The notes under the pieces were generated by a model. The model was not told the origin of the DNA, ran no database searches, and saw only the letters and a list, made by a program, of their open reading frames with translations. Positions 11,277-21,634 of a stretch of DNA of 64,000 nucleotides are shown here, in pieces; positions within the stretch are counted from its first letter, which is position 1; every line of letters begins with the position of its first letter. Source of the stretch: Alopecurus myosuroides. Its lineage: Eukaryota > Streptophyta > Magnoliopsida > Poales > Poaceae. Position numbers and translations under genes: made by a program. The stretch lies in the NCBI GenBank assembly GCA_028641055.1, contig CM054060.1:294383076-294447075 (forward strand), read 5' to 3'.

Positions 11277-13445
11277 TTAGGCTATGGTAATTTCCATGAA
11301 TTCGTCAGCTCCACCTCGTGACCGGGAAGTCAATGCGCCCAAACCTTCTTCATCCTCTTCTTCTTCGCTTCCTCTCCCTGTTCCTTCTCCCCCTCCCGCC
11401 CCCCCTTCTCGTCCTCCTCCTCCTTCCTCTTCTCCTTCATCAAGTTGTTCCAAATTATGATGCCTCTCAGCCCAAGTTTGCATCCCCATGAACGACAAGA
11501 TGAGCCAGACAATAGATATGTACTCTCCACCTTCACCGAGGCTCTTAGCGTGCAGATAGCCCCTGCATCTGTTGGCAGAATAGCATAGCATCTCCAACCA
11601 CACGCTTAGGATCAACTGCCACCTACCATTCTCGTGTACCTCCATCAGAGCCTCGGTAAGGTTGCATATAAGAATAATCAGCCTATCTTCAGTTTTGGTT
11701 GTCTTCATTGCGCAAATAAAGTCATGCACGAGATCCCCTCCTTGTTCTAACGATGCCTTGCCATCCTTCAAGAATAACTGAATACTGTCGCTGGCGATGT
11801 GGAAGAGGCCCGGTCTGGTCCCGGGCATTAGCATCTCAGGGCAAATGAACAGTAGGTATATCATGTAATTGGATATGTCTCTGCTCCACTCAGTTCCTCG
11901 TGTGACTACTCCTAATGGGGACGCGATGAGTTGATGAAAGCAGAGGTCTGTGGCAATGTGCCAGATAAGGACGCTCTGGTCGAATGGCATGTCCAAACTC
12001 CATCCTATCCTTTCCATCTGATGGTGCCTCCTTAGTGTCAGTTGCCCCCTGAGATTGTTGTATCTCTTGTATCTTGTAGTGTCCCCGCGTATGTACTCTT
12101 TCCACCCATCTTCCACATGTCGATGAACTAGAAACGTAATATTGCTGGCTGACTGTACCTGCTCAATATACCATTTTTTGTTAATGAGCTCCCTTAGAAA
12201 GCCGAAGGCAGCAAGCTTCATCAAAGTTGTGGGCTTCCTGTTGCGAGCACAGTAGGACAACAGGTTGTACTGGGGAAGCGTGTCAGTCTCGACCGACACC
12301 CATCTGCCAATATATGCTTTAAGGCGATCTTGGCAAGTTCGAAGCAACATGCCCAGGAGATGCTGTGCCCATATATATAGCTCCTGCGCAGCAGTGCAAC
12401 CGAGCAAAATGTACGTCACCCTGATGTCGTGAACACTATAGCCATCCTTGTGGCTCCTGGCGAAGAGCACCACTGAAGCTAAGGCCAGAGAGGGAAGCAC
12501 ATAATAGTGCAAGAACTGGCCAAGAGGACTGAACGCCGTCCTCAGTTTGGTGTACATGATTGCAAACCTGACGTCGAGGTACATCTTCACTCTAAGGTAT
12601 CCTCGTAGGTAGCCGAGCTTCATAAAGTATTGTAGTTCTCTAAGCCGAACAGAGTATGGAGTAATCACGTCGGCAAAGTAATCGGTGTGACCATATAGTT
12701 CAAACTGTTGAACCATTGCTTTTGATCCTTCCTCATAATCTACCTCCGTGGTCAGCACACACTTGCTTGCTTCTTCAACATACTTTTGAAGTGATTCGCT
12801 TTCTTGTAACTCCCACCACTTATCCCCCCTCCCGCTTGCTATGATAAGATCATAAGATTCTGAAATACACCACCTCCCAATTATAGCAATGATGCCCCCA
12901 ACTGTCGTAGAAGAGCTCTTTCTTTGAGGGGACAGAGAACTGGAGGCCTGCATGCTGTTATAGCTAGCTCTTCTGAGGGCCCATGGTTTCTCTGCGAATT
13001 TGATGATGCCAACGACAAAGAGCAAGATCGCCGCCTGCAGCAGCTTCTCCTCGCCGGACCACCACTTACAGAAGATGTACAAGACGGCCGTGATCTGAGT
13101 CACTGAGGTCATGACATGTCGCCGCCATAGCTCATTGTCCTCGAGGCTGTAGGCAGATATACCGTACGGACCGCCAAGGTGGATGAGGAGGACAGGCGCC
13201 CAAACAACCTCTAGGGCGCTGGTCCCCGCATCCCCAATCCGTTGCTTCTGCCGACTGAAAAGTGTGGCGAGCGCGTAGATCGCCAGAGCGTCGCCCCCTA
13301 CATACGCCATCCACACGAGCACTCTCAACCTGGGCACAGTTATGCGCATGGTGATAGAGAAGAGGAGGATGAATTGGAAGAACAGACTGCCCAGAACAAG
13401 GATACGCAGTTGCCACTCCTCCCACCAGTGCATAGCACTTGCCAT
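11277..13445 (-). CDS. DUF4220/DUF594 integral membrane protein
   Basis: This is the only intact host-like gene in the window: a single exon of 722 codons on the minus strand. The N-terminal half matches DUF4220, with hydrophobic segments at about residues 13-32, 41-63, 113-129, 134-152, 312-331 and 342-366 and the family phrase DQSVLIWHIATDLCFH near 489-504. The C-terminal DUF594 domain is at about 609-656 (WLEMLCYSANRC, GGEYISIVWL). Cereals hold large families of such proteins; their biochemical role is not known, and a plasma- or endomembrane location is expected. I chose the ATG at 13445 over one at 13493 because the 16 extra codons come mainly from an inserted Copia LTR. Residues 666-722 form an unusual Glu/Gly-rich tail. 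No stops or frameshifts were seen. The original 5' flank is displaced by the Copia insertion. Confidence 0.88.
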   Translation of the reverse strand: MASAMHWWEEWQLRILVLGSLFFQFILLFSITMRITVPRLRVLVWMAYVGGDALAIYALATLFSRQKQRIGDAGTSALEVVWAPVLLIHLGGPYGISAYSLEDNELWRRHVMTSVTQITAVLYIFCKWWSGEEKLLQAAILLFVVGIIKFAEKPWALRRASYNSMQASSSLSPQRKSSSTTVGGIIAIIGRWCISESYDLIIASGRGDKWWELQESESLQKYVEEASKCVLTTEVDYEEGSKAMVQQFELYGHTDYFADVITPYSVRLRELQYFMKLGYLRGYLRVKMYLDVRFAIMYTKLRTAFSPLGQFLHYYVLPSLALASVVLFARSHKDGYSVHDIRVTYILLGCTAAQELYIWAQHLLGMLLRTCQDRLKAYIGRWVSVETDTLPQYNLLSYCARNRKPTTLMKLAAFGFLRELINKKWYIEQVQSASNITFLVHRHVEDGWKEYIRGDTTRYKRYNNLRGQLTLRRHHQMERIGWSLDMPFDQSVLIWHIATDLCFHQLIASPLGVVTRGTEWSRDISNYMIYLLFICPEMLMPGTRPGLFHIASDSIQLFLKDGKASLEQGGDLVHDFICAMKTTKTEDRLIILICNLTEALMEVHENGRWQLILSVWLEMLCYSANRCRGYLHAKSLGEGGEYISIVWLILSFMGMQTWAERHHNLEQLDEGEEEGGGGREGGAGGGEGTGRGSEEEEDEEGLGALTSRSRGGADEFMEITIA

Positions 13446-13541
13446 CGATGTGGCTCTAACACAAACTGTTGTTTTATGGTGATCCAAATTCATATTCGTA
13501 TATACTGATAAAGGCCGAACTTCAGACGTAGTGGAGCCGGA

Positions 13542-14212
13542 GGCGCAACGAAGTTCCCTATGCTAGTGCTGTTGGTTCCTTAATGTATGCCATGGTGTGT
13601 TCCCGACCTGATTTGTCTTATGCTATGAGTTTGGTCAGTCGATACATGGCTAATCCTGGTAAAGAACATTGGAAAGCTGTTCAGTGGATTTTCAGGTACC
13701 TTCGCGGCACATCCAAAGCTTGCTTGAAGTTTGGCAAGACTGGTGAGGGGCTCGCAGGCTATGTGGATTCAGATTATGCTGCCGACTTGGATAAGAGGAG
13801 ATCCCTCACAGGTTATGTATTTACGATTAGTGGATGTGCCGTTAGCTGGAAGGCTACCTTGCAGGGTGTTGTTGCACAATCTACTACTGAGGCTGAGTAT
13901 ATGGCTATTGCTGAAGCATGCAAAGAGGCAGTTTGGTTGAAAGGTCTGTTTGCTGAGCTTTGTGGAGATGATACTTGCATTAACCTATTTTGTGACAGTC
14001 AGAGTGTTATTTACCTTACTAAGGATCAGATGTTCCATGAGAGAACAAAGCACATTGATGTCAAGTACCATTATGTGCGTGATGTTGTTGCACAAGGTAA
14101 GCTGAAGGTATGCAAGATTAGTACTCATGATAACCCTGCTGATATGATGACAAAGCCAGTTCCTATTGCTAAGTTTGAGCTTTGCTCAAGCTTAGTTGGT
14201 ATCACTGCTTAG
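13542..14212 (+). pseudogene. Copia pol fragment: RT C-terminus and RNase H
   Basis: The frame is open from the deletion joint to the natural stop at 14212. Recognisable motifs: [20 protein letters not shown] (end of Copia RT), then RNase H with [49 protein letters not shown] and [12 protein letters not shown]. The usual Copia end NPADMMTKP precedes the stop. It lacks RT catalytic residues and everything upstream, so it cannot act alone. A purine-rich tract (AGGTGGAG, 14301-14308) lies before the 3' LTR as expected of a polypurine tract. Confidence 0.9.
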
Positions 14213-14308
14213 CCCAAGAGGCTATTTGGCGCCGAAGGTGTTTTCTTTGTGTGTTTCAGGTGAAGGTTCTCATTTATGCTACAAGAGGGAATTTGTCTCA
14301 AGGTGGAG

Positions 14309-14655
14309 TGTTGTTTTATGGTGATCCAAATTCATATTCGTATATACTGATAAAGGCCGAACTTCAGACGTAGTGGAGCCGGAGTTGTTACCGAGTCGGA
14401 GTTGGATTACCTGTTACTGACCTAGTTAGGTCAGGACCGCCTTTATATACCTCTTGTAAGCCGCCGCACGGGATAAGCCACACATTTGTAAATCCCGGCG
14501 CGATTGTAACCTCATCCCGAAATAGTGAAGTATTGCTGGCTGGCGCCCGTGGTTTTTTCTCTTCCTTGTTGGAAGGGTTTTCCACGTTAAAATCTCGTGT
14601 CCCCGTTGGTTTGATCTTGCTTAATTTCATCGTTGATTTGCTATTGCGTCTAACA
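14309..14655 (+). repeat. 3' LTR of the Copia deletion derivative
   Basis: This 347-bp LTR starts TGTTG and ends TAACA, preceded by a polypurine tract. A TATA-like TTTATATACC at about 14440-14450 is a plausible LTR promoter. Confidence 0.85.
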
Positions 14656-14660
14656 CAAAC

Positions 14661-14946
14661 ACGGTTACTCACTCAGATGCAATCGCGCACAAAGTGAGTT
14701 CATCACAAGAGCTCGCCCGTTAGTCCTAGCTATAAACATGATTAACGCCAATGTCAACGGAGTAATTGCTCATCGTGTTAGGCACTTGGCCATACCATTG
14801 CGTTGATATGTTTTAAAATATGGAAGTATATTAGTACTCCAGTTAGCATCTTAGAGCAATCGTACTTAAAACAATCCATTTGCATCCGAAAACCAAGTTG
14901 TATTATTATATGTATGGTAGTTACCAACTGCAGATTTGTGCGTCCC
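14661..14946. other. Flank of Copia insertion, no feature
   Basis: This is the pre-insertion upstream flank of the DUF4220/DUF594 gene. I see no second gene; ORFs here overlap the adjoining hairpin element and are not protein-like. Confidence 0.3.
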
Positions 14947-15134
14947 AGTTCTTTTGGCGGCTTCTCCGAGAAGCTGCCCTCCCCCAGCTTTCTAGAGAAG
15001 CCGCCCCAAATATTTAGGGAGGCTTTCAAACTAGTTTAGGCTAAGCTATTTGGGAAGCCTCCCTAAATTTTTTGGGTGGCTTCTCCCGGAAGTTGGGGGG
15101 AGGGCAGCTTCTCGGAGAAGCCGCCAAAAGAACT
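14947..15134. repeat. MITE-like long hairpin
   Basis: A 188-bp near-palindrome. The left arm begins AGTTCTTTTGGCGGCTTCTC and the right arm ends with its complement, GAAGCCGCCAAAAGAACT. The arms pair over about 75 bp with mismatches around a spacer near 15030-15050. No transposase is encoded. The flanking duplication is not clear, so the superfamily is unassigned. Confidence 0.75.
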
Positions 15135-18100
15135 AAAGAGCAACTTCAACAGCATCGCTAAAATGGCGTGCGGTAAAAAAGTTATACATCACCAAATTTT
15201 TAGTTATGCCGTGCACGGAGCGGTAGACGAATTCCAGGAGCTCTATACCTGCGCGCCGTGGCAGTAGGGTCATCGGGCGCAGAAATTGCAGCGCGACTGG
15301 CTGGAGCTTGCCAACGCATCAAACACTTGAACAATGAATAAAACACAACATATACAATTCAAAATCGCGTCTTAACCAACATAGCATATCATCCAAACTA
15401 GATCCCCTGGCGCGGCTTGCCGTGCGCCACCCGCCTTTGACAACGGTGATCAATCGGTAAAACGGTATGATAAACCTCCTTAATATGACATGGTAGTCAA
15501 CAGTTACTATACACATGAATGGCTCAACTTGCCACACACTACCCACCTTTAGCATGTATAAGTTCGGTAAAGCTTTGTATAGATCGAATGTAAACCTTTA
15601 TGATAACCAATGTTCGACAAATAAATATGAATATTTTGTATAATCTTACACTAAGGAGGTAGCCAAATAATTTTTAGCTAAGCAGCAAGGTAGAAAATAA
15701 AATATACATTATACATGATAATGACAGGCCGGTACTATTGCTCACAACTGCAGCAGCTATGGTATACATAAAGCAGCTCCCAGGACAGAAAAGAACTTAA
15801 TAAGAACATACGAATATTACATCTTCTGAAAGCAGCTCAGAAGATATTGTACTGTTTGATATGGATCAAAATGTATTGGCCTCTCATAGATGTTCTGCTC
15901 TGAGCCATCTCTGCTATCTTCGGACCATCCCTCACATATGTTAGCGATGAACTTCTCTCAGTCAGTTTAGCTCGGAAACAATTATAAATATCTCAGAGGA
16001 ACACTAAAATTAGTACTACATCACAACTGCATAATTGGTTAAAAAGCAAAGAAAATGTTAATGTATCACGTGAGAATGGTGGAAATCGAGGAGACAAACA
16101 TAACTCAAAGAGAAAAGTGCTTGTGTATGAGAAACAACATCTTTGAAGACTCTAGCAACCATACATGTAAGCATAAAAAATTAGAGAAAAAGGGAGCAAA
16201 TATTCATGCTTTGTACCCCAAATTTATTCACAGTATCAAAATCTGGGAAGAGTGGCAGCAATATAATAGTTAAGTAAATTATGGATGGTCCATCACAATA
16301 AGATAGCAAAGTTTTCATGCCAAAAGCAACAAAATGAAGGGGCCATTATTATCATTCGACAATCAAATAATAATTCAAATATAGATTATCCATCATAAGA
16401 AATGTCAAGATCGGGTAGATAGTGTACTTCGAAAGGAATATATAGAAAAACAGAAACATCTTGCCCAAAGCAACAAAATGAAGAGGACAATATTATCCCA
16501 AGAATCGATTAATAAAAAAGCTAAACCTCCAGAAATCCTAAATGGGAAGACATGAGATATAACATAAATAGAATGGCAAATAAGATTTTGCAACCAATAT
16601 GTCGTTTCACATCGACCAATGCCTTGCAATCCTAGCAACCACACCAGACGCCTATCACATAAAGTATGATCCAGTAGGAACACTTATTCTTCCATTCAAC
16701 ATGCATGGAATGACTTGCTCTTAAGAGAAAATAGCTGATCTGGCTTGTTCAGAATGTTCTGAGTTGTTCTGCACCAGATTTACCCGTGTTGTTTCATACA
16801 TGTTCTTATTGATAATTTTGCTTGAAAAGAAAAAAAATGTTTGAACAAAAATCGATCACTAATGTTGATGCCAAATTATAGCACTGATTAATCAGAAGTA
16901 GCAGACACGGGCAACTGAGTAGATTCTCTACTCCTATAAAAACCACAATTGATGATGATGGTGTGTCTGCCATCTTCCATTCACGATCGTTCGATTTATA
17001 TCTAACGGATATGAAGCAATATATTGCAATTTTGCAAAAAGACACCCACATTTCCGTTATACATTTGTAGATATGCTCTTGACATTTACATCTCATACGG
17101 CCATCAAATGTTCCAAGAAAACAAATGAATTCACTCAGCAAGTTAATATCCTTATAAAAATATGTAGTGTCTTAATCGTTTGTTTGATGTTTGATTCACT
17201 TATGGGCTGCTTCATGTCAAACGGTGTTCTGCTATGTGGCGAAGCACGTGCATTGTGCTAGTACACAGTTAATAGCAATATGCGCATGAGCACCGAAAGA
17301 ACACTAATCAGATAGAGATGTCCATGAACATTCAAAGAGGGAATAAAACTATAAACAGACCGCAACACTTTTTGTAGTTTGTAAATACACCGATAGAAGG
17401 TAGCGTGGAATCATATATTGCAAACATGCGTAAAGTCATGACAGTTAAATCCTCTAAACTTGAAAGAAAAGAAAGCATATGTGCTTATGTAATTGAATAA
17501 ATGCTCATTACCATCATCAAGGAACATCTAGAAGGGCCATTCCAATATTCCGAACAAAGAGTCAAAATATCCAAATCGATTGTAGTTCCGTATTTAAATA
17601 TAAATCCACATGCTTTTTTATCTTTTCAGAACATTATGCACAGAAAATAATACCTGGAAATGATTCAGCCCTACAAATTTGAAACCACGTAGCAATTGAT
17701 AAGTCTGTCACAAAAAAAGGTGACCCATCATGCTAGCATAAAAGAAAAACACTATGGTTCAACTCTCATCGCTGGCAAACTTGGGAGTATATCAAGCTCG
17801 CTGAATTATAATGTGATCATAGAAGAAAAAAAAGTAGACAAAGATGAGGACTGGTCAAATTATAAGAATAATTATTGTTTAACATCGAGTTCTATAAATA
17901 AATCTCAAGATAAGCGGAACAACAGGACGGTGGACTGATGATCCAATCCATGTCTAAGAGCAGTGACATGGTTGTGAGCCTCAGAAGAGGCCGAGTGAAC
18001 CTTGAATACAAATACCTACAATTTTTCTACCCACTTTACCAAAGAAAATAAGATAATGAAGAGGCCTTCAATTCGGATGGAGGATTAATTAAAGAGGTCG

Positions 18101-18273
18101 CAAGCTAGATCGAAGCAAATTCAAACTTCAAAAAGTAGGCACGCCAAATAAATATGTATGTTGTAATTAGAATTGCACATGGCAAACCTGGCAAAGAAAC
18201 ACAGTAATACATACCAAATATATTGGTCGATAATATCTCAAATGGAGCACTGCATGTATTTCCTATATAAAAC
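15135..18273. other. AT-rich non-coding DNA, no gene resolved
   Basis: No long ORF, LTR or RNA gene could be supported. The composition (AT-rich, short ORFs only) would suit long introns of the putative minus-strand gene whose promoter is near 21355, but I could not chain exons. Positions 15135-15300 resemble the GC-richer end of a decayed small element. Confidence 0.3.
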
Positions 18274-18730
18274 TAAAATGTACCATACTGTATGCTAACT
18301 ATATATGAGCAGATTTGAAAAATAATGAGAAAGTCCACAACTCTGAAAGAATGTGTAACAGTAAAGTGAATCTAAACTGAAGATGGCATTCCACAAGCGA
18401 GAACAGATGTATGTCCAAATTCCAAAGATGTCATTAAATACAGATTGCACAAATAAATGCAAGAAATATAAAGATGCCACTTAAGAGTGCTTAATTAAAG
18501 TGGCCATGTACTAAATAGAGAGGCTCATGAATTTGATTCAGGCAATAAAATTTTGTCTTAAGATGAAAATGGCATAGGATAACACATGCTTAAAGTTTCG
18601 TGCGTAAAACAGGATAAAGATTATGCAGTAGGCCCAATGATGTTTTAGACTTTCGGTTGATCACAACATTGACAAATAAGAAAATATGGTATAAGAAAAC
18701 ATGAACGATCGCAAGTAAAGAGGCACCGAA
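18274..18730. repeat. Diverged direct duplication, copy 1
   Basis: The segment starting AAAATGTACCATAC and including GATGCCACTTAAGAGTGC and GCTTAATTAAAGTG matches 19654-20050. Copy 1 has about 65 bp (near 18600-18660) that copy 2 lacks, and copy 2 has a short insertion near 19760. It is non-coding. Confidence 0.75.
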
Positions 18731-19653
18731 GCAATAGGACCCTTTGATGTGAAAGGTAATGTTAAGCTTCTAAAATTCTCTTTTGTCATCATCCTATAAT
18801 AAAACAGAAAGCTATGTGAAGGAAAAAATCTCCACTCTAGTAAAACATGTCTAGTGGGAAGGAAAGGAGTACTCACTTGGCAATACATATATGGAAGTAC
18901 ATGCCGGTAAGAATCTAATGGACAAGATGGAAAAAGGAAAGAATGAAATTTAAAGGACTATCAATGTTCATGTGAGAACAGTCTATCAAGAATTGGAGCA
19001 CACCAATCATAAAGAGAAGATGCAATATCTGGTCATCTCACGATTTTAGTCAACCATATAATCAAAATCAAAATAATATTGTCTAGTTTTTAATAGAAGG
19101 AAAACATGCGCAAAACTGGAAAGACAATTCCAGTTTTTAATACGAACGAAAACAATGCAGTAGGCCACAACTTCATGGAAGGATACCACACACAACTACT
19201 TCAGTAGGAAGTTCAAACAAAAATCAGAGATGTAGAAAATTACATTGCCTTCACTACTTTACTCAGCTGAGTCCAGAGATACACCATCCAGCCATCGAGG
19301 TACCAGAATTCAGCTACATCATGATAACAGAAGCATATATTGATGGATTGAGAAGGCCGTCACCAAGAGCTTTATATTCGCTAATTTTATGAATAAAAAA
19401 AATGGCACCAGAAACCAAACGTATTTAAAAGTTTGGATTTATGACTTTAGAGTAAAGCAGCAGGCGAAATGGTGGAGATGCCTGTGGGGAAGCTAGACGT
19501 CACCGGCGTCGATAGTGGCAGGTTCGCATTCCTCATTGTCCTGCCCCAATAGCGGAAGTGTATGGTTCATCTTGCCCATTTGGAGACAAACTCAATAACT
19601 CCCTCTCCATGCCTCTTTATACCAGATTGCTTAACACAAGCAAACACAGATAA

Positions 19654-20050
19654 AAAAATGTACCATACCGTACGCTAACTATATATGAGCATATTCTAAA
19701 ATAATGAACAAATCCACAACTGAAAGAGTATGTAACGGTACGCGAATCTAAATTTAAGATGGCGTCTAACATCTCATTCCACAAGCGAGAACAAAGGTAT
19801 GAACAAATGGCAAAGATGGCATTAAAATACGGACTGCACATATAAATGCAAGAAATAGAAAGATGCCACTTAAGAGTGCTTAATTAAAGTGACCACCTAC
19901 TAAATAGAGAGGATCATGAATTTGATTCTGGCAATAACATTTTGGCTTAAGATGAAAATGGCACGGGATAACACATGCTTACAGTTTCGTGCACTGACAA
20001 ATAAGAAAATATGATCTAAGAAAACATGAACAGTCGGAAAAAATGAGGCA
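19654..20050. repeat. Diverged direct duplication, copy 2
   Basis: This is the second copy of 18274-18730, offset about 1,380 bp at the left end and 1,325 bp at the right. It shares TGACAAATAAGAAAATATG near its right end. The DNA between the copies (18731-19653) holds no supported gene; a GC-richer island at 19450-19600 contains only a 28-codon minus ORF. Confidence 0.75.
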
Positions 20051-20757
20051 CGGCACAGGCTGCCACTGAAGCCATTACTAAATACATCAAGAAAAATAAC
20101 ATGTTTGTCTCCTTTCTAGGCATAAACAACAACCAATAGAGGACATATCAAATTGCATCTTTTGAAGAGGAAATGGAACATTGTAGAGCAGAATATCAAT
20201 CTTAAATATTAATGTCCATTCTACAAACACATTGTACTGTTAATGTCATATATATATATAACTAAACTATCGATTGCATAGGAAGGTTTACACGAAAAAC
20301 AGAATAAAAGCATGCCTACCATCTATTAGGTGCTCAAAGTTAATCCATATGCCATATTAGACTTAGTATTGGTTTGGACCAATCTGCAAGCACATGCATG
20401 TCACAAAGCTGACCCACTGCTTTAATCTATAGAGTTCAATATTATAACGCAACCATCTCTTATCACATAAATACAAAAGGTCAATTCTATTTGAAATAAG
20501 CCAGGAGTAAGAACTTCCTTGTAATCGGAATACTCGGATAAACAAATTGCAAATGCAAAGGAGGAGTTTAGTTCAGGCAAAGTCTCAATACCTTGTTCTC
20601 ACAGACTGGCTAAATTTTAGAAACAGAACCTCAGTTATAGAGATTAATCATCTCATGTCAGTCTGTTTGGATTTTAATGGAATACCTTGTATGCCTAGAT
20701 CAAAAAAATATGCACAAAAACATTAGGAGCCAGAGGCAGAGCAGAGAAGGTGCATGG

Positions 20758-21280
20758 TCAGGGAAGGGGCAAGTGCACGGCGCTGGAAGGTGTGGGCGAT
20801 GCGTTGCTTGCCCAAGGATAACCATCCCTGCCCGGATCTACCTTGACCACCGTGAGCGGCACCGCTGCAGTCTCCTCGTGCGTCTCTGCAGCGTCTCCTG
20901 CTCGGCTCGTGCTCCTCCTTCTGTTAGGGAGGATGAGAGAGTGAACAGAATAGGTGAATAGGTAGTGGCGTACCATGTCGTCCTCGTCACCATCTTTGTA
21001 GCGGCGGTGACGCGGAGCACCGGCGCGAGCGGCAATGGTGAGTGATGAGCCTGTAAGCCAGATGCTCATCCCGGTGACGACACGGCACGTCTCGGTTGTG
21101 CGACAGCCAGCTGCTCCTCAGGGGCATCCATAGGCGCTGCCGGCCGTGTGTCGGCGGCCCGTGCTCTGTGATGCGAGTTCGGCGCTGGGAGAAGAACTGG
21201 CTGCGAGGAGGGCGAAGCGATGATGCGGCGGAGGACCAAATGGTGGAGTAGAAGAAGGGGATTTGGGGAGGAGACACACG
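20758..21280 (-). other. Possible first exon(s) of a minus-strand gene
   Basis: A GC-rich island with two overlapping minus-strand ORFs: 21277-20987 (96 codons) and 21069-20758 (103 codons, including HRRYKDGDEDDM and THEETAAVPLTVVKVD). It lies 75 bp downstream of a TATAAAAGG box. A possible 3' splice site (CCTCCCTAACAG, rc near 20920-20935) lies inside. I recognise no domain, and the reading frame that would be used is uncertain. The AT-rich DNA to the left could be introns. It may equally be the 5' part of a non-coding transcript. Confidence 0.3.
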
Positions 21281-21353
21281 CGAGGCGATTGGGGAGGGAA
21301 GACGCGCGCAGGGATTGGGTCGTGGCGGCTAGGGTTGTGACCGTGGCGCTGGG

Positions 21354-21362
21354 CCTTTTATA
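21354..21362 (-). promoter_or_regulatory. TATA box, minus strand
   Basis: TATAAAAGG on the minus strand, followed by a GC-rich leader with 'aaccctagccgcc', a common look for plant 5' UTRs. This is the best evidence that a minus-strand transcription unit starts near 21330. Confidence 0.4.
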
Positions 21363-21582
21363 CGTGCGGTGAAAAAACGAACGGCCGAGATCCGCGTTGT
21401 AACTAATCGATCCAACGGCCAGAATTCCCTAAGCTCTAAGGAGCCTCCTTGGGGTCTCACCACACCTCTTTAGATGGCATAGTTCAAAGGAATGGCATAG
21501 TTCATGACAAATAAAAATCACACGAGCACATGAAACATCAATATTCATTCTTCATCTTTGTCGATGATATGCCGAATAAGGG

Positions 21583-21634
21583 TGTCATCCCGCATTGGCC
21601 AGAATCCGGCTTGCCCAGGTGGCCCAAGGGTGAT
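21583..21634 (+). mobile_element. Left piece of an older Gypsy LTR
   Basis: It starts TGTCATCCCGC and ends at GTGAT. The right piece resumes at 37848. The three-LTR array is inserted between them. Together the two pieces make an LTR of about 460 bp. Confidence 0.5.

Larger units (their letters stand above)
13467..14655 (+). mobile_element. Internally deleted Copia element, CAAAC duplication
   Basis: The 1,189-bp element starts TGTTGTTTTATGG and ends TCTAACA. It is flanked by a perfect 5-bp duplication, CAAAC (13462-13466 and 14656-14660). The left LTR is reduced to its first 75 bp (13467-13541), identical to 14309-14383, and is fused directly to the 3' part of pol; the 3' LTR is complete. 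Most of the left LTR, gag, protease, integrase and part of RT are therefore deleted. It sits immediately upstream of the DUF4220/DUF594 gene, transcribed in the opposite direction. The 75-bp identity suggests it is not very old. Confidence 0.9.
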
